Source: Usnea hakonensis
Lineage: Eukaryota > Ascomycota > Lecanoromycetes > Lecanorales > Parmeliaceae
Length of the DNA: 64,000 nt
Direction: 5' to 3'
Assembly (NCBI GenBank): GCA_013423325.1
Contig: BLJB01000067.1
Location: 1-64,000, forward strand
Shown here: one piece after another, positions 21,836 through 32,186 of the stretch
Numbering within the stretch: the first letter of the stretch is position 1
How the letters are laid out: the number at the start of each line of letters is the position of its first letter
Program-made: the position numbers and the translations under genes
The notes under the pieces: model-generated
The model's input: only the letters and a program-made list of their open reading frames with translations
Told to the model about the DNA's origin: nothing
Databases searched by the model: none

Positions 21836-23370
21836 TCACTCTCCGTGTTCCTTCTCTTTGTCCGCAATAGTCGCAGAAGCTGTATCATCAGCAAAGTCGT
21901 TCCTCGTACCCCACCATACAGAAACCACCTGGACGATCAAACACCCGACTACCACGATCGAGCTGGTGTTGGTGCTCGGAAATACATTCCACCCCCACTC
22001 TTGGGCACCCCAGACAGCGTATATCAAAATTGGATGTAGGCCACCTTTCCATAGCAAAAAAGGTGTCGACCAGGCGATGTAAGTATAGAATTGGTAGTGA
22101 ATGGATCGTGCGCAAAGCATGCCGATAGCCATGGATGTCAAAATGGAGGTCAGAATGAAGGATGACGTGACATTGAGGGATATTAGTTGCTGGGCTTTAG
22201 GAGGAAGAGGCTTGATTGCTGTCGATATCAACGCTGGTATGGAAAGGCCGGAGGGTCGAGTCCAACGGGTCAAAGCGAAGGCTACGAGCAATGTAAGATG
22301 CACAGCAATGAGGAATATAGCAAATTCCTTGGACAAAAATACTTCTTCCCCCACAAATCTCCAATTGACGGTCCATTTGAACAAAAACTGTCGAGTCAAC
22401 TCAAACGATCGTGCGAGATAGCCCTTCGCATTAGCCGGTAAAAACGGGAAGGCAAGGGTAATCTGGTTTCCAGCGTCAATTCTACCTTTGGCTATTCGTC
22501 GATGTAGCCAAACCCATACCTGGACCTGCGCCATGAGAAACGCGGCATTCATTGCCCTCTTGAAAGGCAGCACCTGCAACAAGACTATGCCAACTGCGGG
22601 AGCAGCCACCAAAAGGCTCATCTTGATCCCAACACCAAAAGAGTAGGCGACGCTTCCGGCGGTCCAGATTCTTTTTTGATAGAAGTATATAGCGGTATAT
22701 AGTGCCAAAATAGCGAAGCAATCGTTGAAGAGCCGCAGGAGGAAGATGCTATGTAGTCTTTTGGAGAGGATGAGGAGAGGAAATATGTACGGTGGCGCCT
22801 AACACTGTCAGCGCATGCCTATAGATACCAATAGCTTTTCTGGAATATGCGGGAAACCTCTTACCTGAGCCATACGGTAGCAAGCCATAGCCATACTCAA
22901 GGCGCCAAGATACACAACAGCAAATGTACATTGAGCGATGAATATGTCCGTTCCCTTATCCGTGATGAGGTATAAAGCATTGTATATGAACAAATGCGCT
23001 GCTGGGTAGACCAAAGGACCTAGCGCTCGGGTTCAGCACTCAGAGGGAGGAATAAGAAGGCTCATTTCGGTGGCTGACCTGTGTCGCCTTTGATGAGAGT
23101 ATAGTCGCGCTCTCCATTTCGATACTGTTCGACCTGCTGGATGTAGGCTTTCCAATCAATTTCAGTGTCTAGTCTGGCCGTCAGCTCCATCCTTGACAAT
23201 ATTATTTCCCTCTCTGGGTAGGCGCGGGAGCTCGGGGGCCAAAGCTCACAAGGAATTCTCCAGATGATAAGGACGCAGAAAGCGGCGTCCGCAAGGAGAA
23301 GTAAGGGCGAAAGCCATTTCGCATGCTTGGGGTTTCTGGCCAGATCAAGGGTCTGGTGGTAAAGGCCCAT
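21836..23370 (-). CDS. ALG3: Dol-P-Man:Man5GlcNAc2-PP-Dol alpha-1,3-mannosyltransferase
   Basis: Three exons (23370-23079, 23019-22865, 22798-21836) give 469 residues. Alg3 is the ER multi-pass enzyme that adds the first lumenal mannose to Man5GlcNAc2-PP-dolichol during N-glycan precursor assembly. Family hallmarks seen: EIDWKAYIQQVEQY, the junction GDTGPLVYPAAHLFIY, HSIFLLRLFND, YSFGVGIKMSLLV, FKWTVNWRFVGEE, SIHYQFYTYIAWS. Numerous hydrophobic helices follow. Length is normal. A 302-bp inverted-repeat element begins only about 30 bases upstream of the ATG, so it occupies the 5' UTR/promoter. Confidence 0.94.
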
Positions 23371-23401
23371 TGTGAGCTCTCCGAACTTTGATGTCGAGCT
23401 T

Positions 23402-23703
23402 TTGCGATATGCACAAAGCTTGCGAACTGCTTGGCAACTTTTTTCGTCAAATTACTCCGTACACACCTCGCTTAGAAATATCAAAGTTCTTACAATGAAA
23501 TAGCTCTGTAGCCACAACGAATCTCTTAAAGACTTACATATTACTGTCAATCCTCTCTGAACAAGAATTTTATCGCAAAAAAAAATCTTTAATAAAATAC
23601 CTTATTGATTTTGATTACAGGCCATGTCACTTTTCGGGTGGCGAGGTGTGTGTTTGACGAAAAAAAAGTGCCAAGCAATTCGCAAGCTTTGTGCATATCG
23701 CAA
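23402..23703. mobile_element. MITE-like element with ~65-bp terminal inverted repeats
   Basis: Left arm 23402-23471 and right arm 23641-23703 are inverted copies. The outer 20 bases TTGCGATATGCACAAAGCTT are identical in both arms, and similarity continues through a poly-T run, CGTCAAA and ACACACCTCGC. One arm has an extra ATTACTCC-like stretch. About 170 bases of unrelated sequence lie between. No open frame, so it is non-autonomous. A target duplication is not evident. Location directly upstream of ALG3 is notable. Confidence 0.65.
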
Positions 23704-23865
23704 CTGTAGCGAGCGTGCTAGCGAAAGTACTCCGTAAGCTCTTGCAGCAACAATGTTAGAAGATACACCTGTACTTGAAAGCTAAATGTTCAGAGACATT
23801 ATGAAGTATAGATTGGTCTACTGATCTCTGTTAGAACATGATGCCTCACCTAAGGAACACCTCTT

Positions 23866-26445
23866 TCATTTGATGCAGCATGTAGCCATGGCACTGGAAT
23901 CCTCTCTCCGATTCTTCCCACGCCGGCTTTTGTTCTGTTCCTCCATGCTCACTATTTTCAAGTAATTGGTCATGATAAATTTTCCGTTTGGTTCGCGGCT
24001 GCCCTCCTCCCGCTCCCCAATGGCGACATACTGACCAAGAAGCATCGCAGTGTCACCAACCCGGACCTCGTCACCCCGATAACCTTCCGGGACCGATTTG
24101 AGAGGAGTTACAACCAGTTTGGACGGCTGTTGGGAAAGATAAAGCTCGACCAGTTCGGCTGTCAGCCATTTGACACCAATTATACTTGACTTAATGGCGT
24201 CAACGCGCAAAAGCCCATTGTGATCTTGGCACTCTGCTCGATATTCGTTCCAGATATCATCATCGCTGATCTTCACCCCTTCCGGGTATAGACACTTCAC
24301 TATCGGCTCAGTCGAAAGTTCTTGGTCAGAGCTGATACTCGCTCGGCTCTCCTCTGCCAGATTGATCTTGGCTTTCACCTGTTCCACCCTCTGCTTCAAT
24401 TCGCCCTTCTCCCGGCTGAAAATGTTGTGATCTGTCATGTCTCCACGCTGCTCAATATGACTGAGGACGGCGCGCAGCTGACGGATGTCTCTGGCCATGG
24501 TCTGAACGGCATCTATATGGCTGACCTTGCGTCCATCCACCTTGTAAGTGACAGCCAAAATCGCTCGGTCTAAGACTGCGACCATCCTCACGAGCCTCCC
24601 GGAGCCTCTGACATCGTTTAGGAATGACTGATGATCCGATCGCTTTCGGACCATTTTGCTTATCATAGTGCCACCTCGTCTCGGATTAGCTAGCCACTGA
24701 TTCACGTTCTGGACGATCTCGTTCGTCATTTTGGTTGCTTGATACAGTTCGACATCAAGCTGGATTTCATGAATCACCAAATCGAAACACCGGTTCCCCT
24801 CCGCGGTCTCCTGCATGGGATAGCTGCCTGGTGTCATAAAAATGATATTATCGAGATCTCGGGGGCTTATGACATATTTGCTGTCGTCTGTCATGACAAC
24901 AGTGAGTTCAGTACAATCTGATCCAGGGTGAACTTCGACAGGAGGGATGTTGTTGATCGCTCTCAACCGCCCTGAGTATTGCAGGTTGTTGAATATTGAT
25001 GTTGACTTGAAGCCATCCTCTGGCCATTTGACAATCCATGAGCAGCGCGCCTGGCCGAGATCGTCGACCGTTCCAGGTAGGAGATACCCGTGTGAAAGTA
25101 TTCTCTGGATGAAAACATTCCAAGTATTGCTGTGTTCGTCATCTATGTTGCGGCTACGAATTTCTAATTTAAATCCTTCGATGGCGGGTACTAACGCGCT
25201 CAGAAACACGCGTGGATTGATCGACAACAAGGGAATGACCTTCAAGATCAGTAGTTCAATGTCGCGTCGGTCAGCTTTGATTTTGTATGTCGCTTCCAAG
25301 AAGTCCTTCATCTCCGCAAGATCCTCGTTGTTCAAGAGCGACAAGAGCAATACCACCATCTGCAGGAATCGTGGTTTGATGTATTGTTGTGTCGAATCAT
25401 TGCTACCCGTGGGATCCAGTGAATTGTAATACGATGCGCTGAGGGAGATGATCTCTTTTATGCCCTTGCTAGTGGTGAGGGTTCGGAACTGTGGTCCATG
25501 ACTGATTCCATAACGCGTATTCTCGGAGTGAATGATGCGGACTCTGGTGGACATCCTGAAGAGGATTGGACTTCTAATGCAAAGACGACGTGCATCCTCA
25601 ATCATCGTGTCAAGAAGCGTCCTAGTCGCCTCGAATGTCATCTCCGGCCCCCGTCCGGCTATCAAATTTCGGTAATTGAGCATCAAATCCCAAAGCGAGC
25701 TAGAGTCGACTTCGACCAACAGTCCCCTCAAATCCCAGTGTCCATGTTGAAGATCGTTGACAATAGTCACGCGTTCGCTATCGATAGTCACTGTATCTGA
25801 AATTCGCGAGCGCCGAGTGAGCGCTTTCCGTTGATCTGGAAATTGTCTGTCACGATCACGTGCATGGAACTTCGCTCTATTGACAATACTTGCGGTCTGA
25901 TCGGTCTGCAAGATCTGCAGATCTGAAGACACGTTAAACTGTGTGAGAAGTGAGCCTGCGGTAGCTACTCGCCAATTCGCATCCTTCTGATCGACCTCTT
26001 TCCCTTCCATGTTGGTTTGTTCGCTACGGTTGACCTGGGGTTTGTCGGCTCCTGGTAGAAATGTTAAGCCCACTGTGAGTACAGGCGCCGAGGGTACGAC
26101 TTCATCCAGAGCCACACCATTCTCGTATGTCCGCCGTACTCGTGGATCGGCTTTCCGCTCTAGCTGCTGTATCATGAAGTCTGTTTCATCTGGGACCAGC
26201 GTTTTGTTCGTATAGTCAACATAAGCGTCGTTCTTTGCTTTGAGTGCATTGGGATGACGGTGCGTCCGGGTCCGGCCTATTGCAATATCTCCGCCGTGAT
26301 GCCCAGTTATGGTTATACGCTCAATGCCGTCGACGATGGACGGCTCTTCCCCATGCTCGTTCTCGTTGGAAGTGAGATCGTGGGTCGAAGCTAGATCCGA
26401 CGAAATGCTAGGAGGTCCAGGTCGCAAAGATCGGGGATGATTCAA
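23866..26445 (-). CDS. Large hypothetical protein, ~859 codons
   Basis: One long uninterrupted frame of about 859 codons with even amino-acid use, which supports real coding. I do not recognise a domain. The protein is soluble and charged, with no signal peptide or membrane helix. Helical Leu-rich segments occur mid-protein (FLQMVVLLLSLLNNEDLAEM) and a likely coiled coil near residues 665-700 (EKGELKQRVEQVKAKINLAEE). The frame begins with a TTG codon and its first internal ATG is at about residue 93, so the true start probably lies in a short upstream exon; an ATG near 26526 could be spliced in, but I could not settle it. It ends in CCIK, a CaaX-like tail with an unusual Lys, which may be coincidence. 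Confidence 0.65.
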   Translation of the reverse strand: MNHPRSLRPGPPSISSDLASTHDLTSNENEHGEEPSIVDGIERITITGHHGGDIAIGRTRTHRHPNALKAKNDAYVDYTNKTLVPDETDFMIQQLERKADPRVRRTYENGVALDEVVPSAPVLTVGLTFLPGADKPQVNRSEQTNMEGKEVDQKDANWRVATAGSLLTQFNVSSDLQILQTDQTASIVNRAKFHARDRDRQFPDQRKALTRRSRISDTVTIDSERVTIVNDLQHGHWDLRGLLVEVDSSSLWDLMLNYRNLIAGRGPEMTFEATRTLLDTMIEDARRLCIRSPILFRMSTRVRIIHSENTRYGISHGPQFRTLTTSKGIKEIISLSASYYNSLDPTGSNDSTQQYIKPRFLQMVVLLLSLLNNEDLAEMKDFLEATYKIKADRRDIELLILKVIPLLSINPRVFLSALVPAIEGFKLEIRSRNIDDEHSNTWNVFIQRILSHGYLLPGTVDDLGQARCSWIVKWPEDGFKSTSIFNNLQYSGRLRAINNIPPVEVHPGSDCTELTVVMTDDSKYVISPRDLDNIIFMTPGSYPMQETAEGNRCFDLVIHEIQLDVELYQATKMTNEIVQNVNQWLANPRRGGTMISKMVRKRSDHQSFLNDVRGSGRLVRMVAVLDRAILAVTYKVDGRKVSHIDAVQTMARDIRQLRAVLSHIEQRGDMTDHNIFSREKGELKQRVEQVKAKINLAEESRASISSDQELSTEPIVKCLYPEGVKISDDDIWNEYRAECQDHNGLLRVDAIKSSIIGVKWLTAELVELYLSQQPSKLVVTPLKSVPEGYRGDEVRVGDTAMLLGQYVAIGEREEGSREPNGKFIMTNYLKIVSMEEQNKSRRGKNRREDSSAMATCCIK

Positions 26446-27404
26446 ACTCGAGAGCTAGAGTTCATCAGCTGTTGCGTCCACTATCAAGTTCGATGGAAAC
26501 ATCGAGGCGTGCCTCTTTACGAACCATGATCAAATTTAAGACTCTTTTATTAGACTTGCCAATATGATGTTGTCAGAAAAGGATATCGACTGCGACTTAT
26601 TTTTTTGAAGGCTGGGAGACATGAGTTGATCAAGGCATACTTATGCGCTGCTTTCTGTGGGTCTGGAGGGTTCTTTGCTCGTCTAATATTCCCGTAACTA
26701 CTGACGCACGATTAAGCTAATGCACGGAAAGCCTCGGAAAAGGTGCGTTCAAAAGATGGTAGTGTGGTGTCCTTCCCTGAGAGCATCGCCTCACCCATGA
26801 CTAAACAGTATTAAGTAATATGATAAAACCTCAAGTACAAGATGACGACTACGTACCAAATTCTGTAAGAAGATGCTAGAATGATCAATGCATGCCCGGA
26901 CCAAGTGGATCTAGAGTGGCCAGCCTCGTATTTCACGGGAGCGGTCAATCCAAGCGGCAATAAAAGACCAGGCTACGATATTGCCAAGATCTTGACACCA
27001 ATTTTATTGGTCGAAAATTAAACAGTCAATAGTCGCCTTCCTAAAAGAGTGGGAGGTCCTCGGTCTGAGAGATTTGGGCGCAAGGCTCCATAGAGTAAGC
27101 ACTAGGGTTACATTTGGGCTCCAACGAGACTGCGTCTCGAGGAATTGGGGCACTATGATCTGCACCTCTGCATTTTTGGTTGCCTCGTGAGATAGCTACT
27201 TTATGCCTTAGATTCTCGCGCAACGGTCCTTTCAGTCTTGTAGGCGGATGCTTTCTAATGTCGGTCTGTGCTTACGCACGTCATTGTACCGCTCGACGCA
27301 TCTACTATCTCTAGGACAAGCAAGTCCTTTCATGCCTTCAATCACTTTCGTTCTCCGATACCGTATGCACACTCTTAAGACAGCTCCGCTACTGTCAAGT
27401 TGCG
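26446..27404. other. Divergent intergenic region
   Basis: About 960 bases between two divergent genes. It probably contains a short first coding exon of the large hypothetical gene (minus strand, near 26500-26530) and perhaps a signal-peptide exon of the next gene. Nothing else recognised. Confidence 0.4.
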
Positions 27405-28747
27405 ATGTCGAATGCGCTTTGTTTCTATCCTAACGGGAACCCTTCGCTGGAGGACGACATTCCCTGTGGCGTTGGAAGTGCAGTAGGGTGTTGCCCACTA
27501 AACTGGGCTTGCCTTGCCAATGGGCTATGCTATCTCCAAAATGAAAATTATTACGGTCGCTATACCTGCACGGATCAGAGCTGGGGCCCGGGATGTCCTA
27601 ATATTTGCACTTACAGTACAAACCACGATTTTTTGAGATGCACAAAAACTGCTGACAGATATTAGATGACACGGCCAAAGGGAACGAAGCAGTTCTAGAA
27701 TGTACTACAGATAGCTATTGTTGCGATACGAACCGGCCAGAGCTCAGTGGGGGCACAGATTGCTGCAACGCATCCCCGAGCAGATTTTCCATTGACGGCA
27801 ATGCTGAGGTTCCCTCAACATCCGACTCTGTAGCAGCAAGTTCGACTTATTCGCCTGTTCAACCTGTCCCAATTTCGGCACCAACAACTTCGACTTCCGC
27901 GCAGACTTCCGCGATCGCAAGTGTAGCTGCGCCTTCATTAACCTGCAACAGCAATCTGGAACAGACATCTTGCGGATCGACCTGTTGCGCCAGTGACCAA
28001 TACTGCGCGTTCGCCGGGCAATGTTCGGCTACTAGTGTGACGACTGAGAGCAGCAGCGGTACTAGTACGCCTACAGTCGAAAGCATAGCAAGTGCTGCTA
28101 CAAGGAGTCCCTCGAGTTACACACCAACCGCTACAAGACCTACATCTATGGCAACCTCGGAATCCGTATCTTTGGCCCCCGTGTCTCCGGTCACTTCATC
28201 CTCCATCACTTCACCTTCCACTCCGAGCACTAGCAAGTCTTCTGCCGCCAGCGCTACAAAATCAGTGGATGGAACGCCCTCTGCAGCACCATCTCCAAGC
28301 GTTACCAGTACTACAGGGTTCAAAGCTGGTTTTTCGGTGGGAGTAGTTGTCACACTTGCTATTTTACTCCTTGCTCTCTATTGCTGGCGCAGACATCGCC
28401 GAAGACGGCAGCCTGGACCTACCATTTCTGGAAATGCAAGTTTCAGTACCGTCGCACCAATCCCTACTGGCCTGGCCGACCCTCCAAATCCAAACCCCTA
28501 CGACCGACGCGTTCAATCAGACCCATCGCTCAGCATCCAGCCGGACCATGATACGGGAGACCACAATTCGCAACCCAATTTGCGGCTTGCGCCGGCTCTT
28601 AATCCTTACAGTCGTCCAGCGTCAGCTGCAGCCCTTAGCAACCAAGCGCATTTGCAGAGTAGTTCTCCCGCACCGAGCTATAGGACAGAAGATCCAGAAA
28701 GGCAAGGCCGGGGATCGAGATCTAGGCTCAGTTTAATCGGGAGATAA
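27405..28747 (+). CDS. Cys-rich, Ser/Thr-rich single-pass membrane protein
   Basis: Two exons (27405-27615, 27666-28747) give about 430 residues. The ectodomain has a Cys-rich head with ALCFYPNG, VGCCPLNWACLANGLC, a YCC pattern and DCCNAS. A second Cys cluster reads CGSTCCASDQYCAFAGQC. A Ser/Thr/Ala-rich mucin-like stretch, one transmembrane helix (FSVGVVVTLAILLLALYCW), a basic stop-transfer RRHRRRR and a Pro/Ser-rich cytoplasmic tail follow. This architecture is common in ascomycete cell-surface proteins of unknown role, sometimes compared with Wsc/Mid2-type sensors. No signal peptide precedes the Cys head in the 27405 frame, so the gene may have an extra upstream exon. Function not assignable. 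Confidence 0.75.
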
Positions 28748-30318
28748 TCCGGGTTGCAGGAGATTCAAGGCGATGAAAGTGGAGGAGCTTGAAGTGCACG
28801 TCCTCGGCACTTATTGTGGGGTCGTGAACCCTGCCAATGATCTTGGAAGAAGGAGACCTGAAGAAACCGGTCCACAACATAGACCTGATTTACTCCTACT
28901 CCGCCCATTGATTTCTTAGTGCAATTGATCCGCTTCGCCGAAGATGGGATTTCTCGGATGCTAACTCTGCCGTACTCTTCGCTAAGCAGCCCCTGCCCAT
29001 ATGGAAGTCCAATTCCCTTGGGCAGCTGTTTTAATCATAACCGTGATATTACCTAATTAACTCTATGCTGGAATGCTGAACTCAGTGTGGAGGTTGGTGT
29101 GCAAAGTCCTGAATTACTCTAATCGTTCGGGGTCTTGGAACTCCTCCGTCAAACCCTTACATGATCGATAGACAGTCCAGGTTAGATTTCCAACCGCCAC
29201 GAAGTCTCCGATGCCAAAGCCGAAGGACATGATAGGTCCTTCGATACAGCCTTGGTAGTCTTTGTTCTTCCAAAAAAATCTTGAACCCGACGACGAAGCA
29301 ACGCTGTTGAGAAGTTTGGGTGCCTGATAGTCTCAGTCTCTTATTTAAGTATTTTATATCCACGTTAGGGGCGGAGCATACACAGCAGTCGGCAAGTCCT
29401 TTCTTGAGGCGCAGCAGAGTGGTACCCCGGCTCATCTTACCTTTCATGACATTGGCGGATAGGTTTCCGTGAACTCGGTACGACTTTCCTCTACCCTTCG
29501 ATAAAAGTACTGCCTTCACTATCGGCGACCCGCAAAATATCTTCTTTTTAAAACAATCACATGACCATTCAATCCCATACTATTGAGAGCGTATTTCACT
29601 TCCCTTCGATATACCTTCTTGGCGTTTCAGGCCCCCTGATCTTAACGTGGTATTAAAGTTTCTTACAAGTACCCCAAATTACGGATACCCATACGTACCT
29701 TATTCAATTACCCTACCTTTCATGAAGCCAGCCTCACTCCCACGATTTTATCCTTTTCTTTCTTTCTGTCGCACCTCTTTAGTTGTGCTATCATGAGCCC
29801 AAGTCTTCATACAAGTCGTAGGTTACGGCCGTCTCTTCTCCTCTTCATGTTCCTTTGATTTCCCAAATGGCACGAGGTGAAACAACTAATCCTTGACTAC
29901 GAACGGTCTTGGTGATGCTCGCTTGGTACGCGAAAAGTGTAAATGAAGAACAAGGATTACAGAGTAGTTGTTTTACATCTTCGTCAACTTGAAATTACTT
30001 CTGTGAAAGTGAAGATATTTGGTCACGCTCAAGAGATCAAAAGTCAGTTATATTCAATTCGAAGCCAAATCCTACCATGTAGGCCTGGAGCCAGCGGCAT
30101 ACTTCCTGGATGTTTCCGAACGGCAAACCATTTTCCCCCTGACAGGTTCTCCTTATGTCTCCCTCGTCGATGTATTTAACAGTGATAACCTCACTACCTT
30201 CATTGCAAATGTATCTCATAGTCTTTTCGCATTCGTTTCGGTACATAACAATTTAGGTCGCTTTTCAATTCTAGCCACTCGTTATTATTGTTTCCCCTTT
30301 TGGTTTATCTCCACCACC
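28748..30318. other. Intergenic, no gene recognised
   Basis: About 1.6 kb before the polygalacturonase gene. Minus-strand 29157-29519 is open for 120 codons but is basic, featureless and unsupported. The last several hundred bases are T-rich and CT-rich, typical of fungal promoters. Confidence 0.45.
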
Positions 30319-31632
30319 ATGTATCTCTACAAGCCCTTTCTTGCCCTTTTCATCAGCGCTGGCGCTGCCCATACCGCTGTCGTCCCTGCATCTGGCGCCA
30401 GCCTCGAAAAAAGAGCCACAAGCTGCACCTTCACGGATGCCGCATCAGCGATGAAAGCCAAGACGAGCTGCTCAACAATCACGCTTGATGGTCTCGCCGT
30501 ACCGGCGGGCAAAACACTCGATCTGACTGGCTTGACCAAAGGCACTCATGCAAGACTATTATGAACCCAAGTAACGCATAAAACGCTAATCTTCTCCTAT
30601 CAGGTCATCTTTGAGGGCCGCACAACCTTTGGCTACTCCGAATGGTCAGGCCCCCTTGTCTCCGTCTCCGGTACCGACATAACCGTGACCGGCGCCTCCG
30701 GCTCCGTCCTTGACGGCCAGGGCGCGCTCTGGTGGGACGGTAAGGGTACCAATGGTGGCAAGAAGAAGCCGAAATTCTTCTACGCCCATAAAATGATCTC
30801 CTCAACCATCACCGGCATATCTATCCTTAATTCTCCGGTCCAGGTCTTCAGCATTGACAACTCGCAGGATTTGGTCCTGAATGGCATCTCCATTGATGAT
30901 TCTGCTGGAGATGCCAGCGCATTAGGTCACAACACTGATGCGTTTGATGTGGGGGATAGCAATGGTATTACGATTTCTGGGGCGAATGTTAAGAATCAAG
31001 ATGACTGTTTGGCCATCAACTCCGGCACTGTGAGCTTTTCGTCTCTACTGTCGGGCACATAGCTATGATACTAATCGTGCACCCCACAGAATATCACCTT
31101 CACCGGAGGAACCTGCTCTGGCGGTCACGGTCTCTCCATTGGTTCCGTAGGCGGCCGCAGCGACAACTCAGTCTCCAACGTCCTTATCGAGAATTCCGGC
31201 GTCACCAAATCTCAAAATGGTACCCACTACTAACCCCCCTCTCCATCATCCCGTATTCACATATTGATTTAGACAGCTAACAAACAACCCCCCACCCCAG
31301 GCATCCGCATCAAAACAGTCTACGATGCTACCGGCAGCGTCAAAGGCGTCAGCTATAAAAACATCAAGCTCTCCAACATATCGAAATACGGCATCGTCAT
31401 CGAACAGGACTACGAGAACGGAAGCCCTACCGGTTCTCCGAGCACTGGCGTTCCCATCCTCGATCTCGCGATCGAGAGTGTTTCGGGGACGGTCGCTTCA
31501 AGCGCGAAGGACGTGTATATCCTTTGTGGGAGTAGTGCGAGCTGCAGTGGGTGGACGTGGACAGGGGTAGATGTCGTGGGCGGAGAAAAGGCTACTACCT
31601 GCAAGAATGTTCCCAGCGGCGCTTCTTGCTAG
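30319..31632 (+). CDS. Endopolygalacturonase, GH28
   Basis: Secreted pectin-degrading enzyme cutting alpha-1,4-galacturonan. Four exons (30319-30549, 30604-31029, 31090-31219, 31301-31632) give 372 residues, normal for the family. A signal peptide is followed by a propeptide ending in EKR (Kex2-type site) and the mature start ATSCTFTDA. GH28 active-site motifs are all present: HNTDAFDV, QDDCLAINSG, GGHGLSIGS, and RIKT. Parallel beta-helix repeats such as NSPVQVFSI and NITFTGGTCSG are readable. The first intron (30550-30603) uses a GC donor (GCAAGA) with a GCTAAT branch site and CAG acceptor; reading through a nearby GT instead gives a stop. Probably active. Confidence 0.93.
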
Positions 31633-32186
31633 GATGCTAGCGATACAGCGCTTTTTATTGCAAAGGACAATCATCGATGCTGTGGCTTGCAGGACTGCCC
31701 ATCTGGACTCATTGGCATAGACAGTCTCTTTGTACTATGTTTCCAAAGACTTAATTGTTTACATTCTTTTATTAACCATTTACTTTTGACTGGTACATTT
31801 CAGCTATCATATTCCCAGCGTGCAACCGCCTTTATTGCCCCAATTCAATTTTTGGATCGCGACCCCGGCATAGACCCTAAACTTATTCAAATAGACCCAT
31901 GGCGTTACCTTTGTCCCCAAGCTGGACAAGACGTGCAGCACCTTCTACCTACTCAACGAAGGCATCATGATCATCCAATCTCTCCAAACGCTTGTCGCGG
32001 CTTCTCTAACATGGAGCCTGATCGAGATGGAGATCAATAGCGTAGATATAATAAACGCACGACTAGTACGTGGCTAGTACCAAGGACTTCCGGGCCGATA
32101 GTATCATGCTACCCAGGGTACAGTTAGACTTTGTTGGTTCCAGAAGGTTTTGTCACAAAATGTGGCAGGCAAGTAATCTTTCACTT
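31633..32186. other. 3'-3' intergenic
   Basis: About 550 bases between the convergent polygalacturonase and alpha/beta-hydrolase genes. A 117-codon plus-strand frame here has no recognisable features. Confidence 0.45.
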
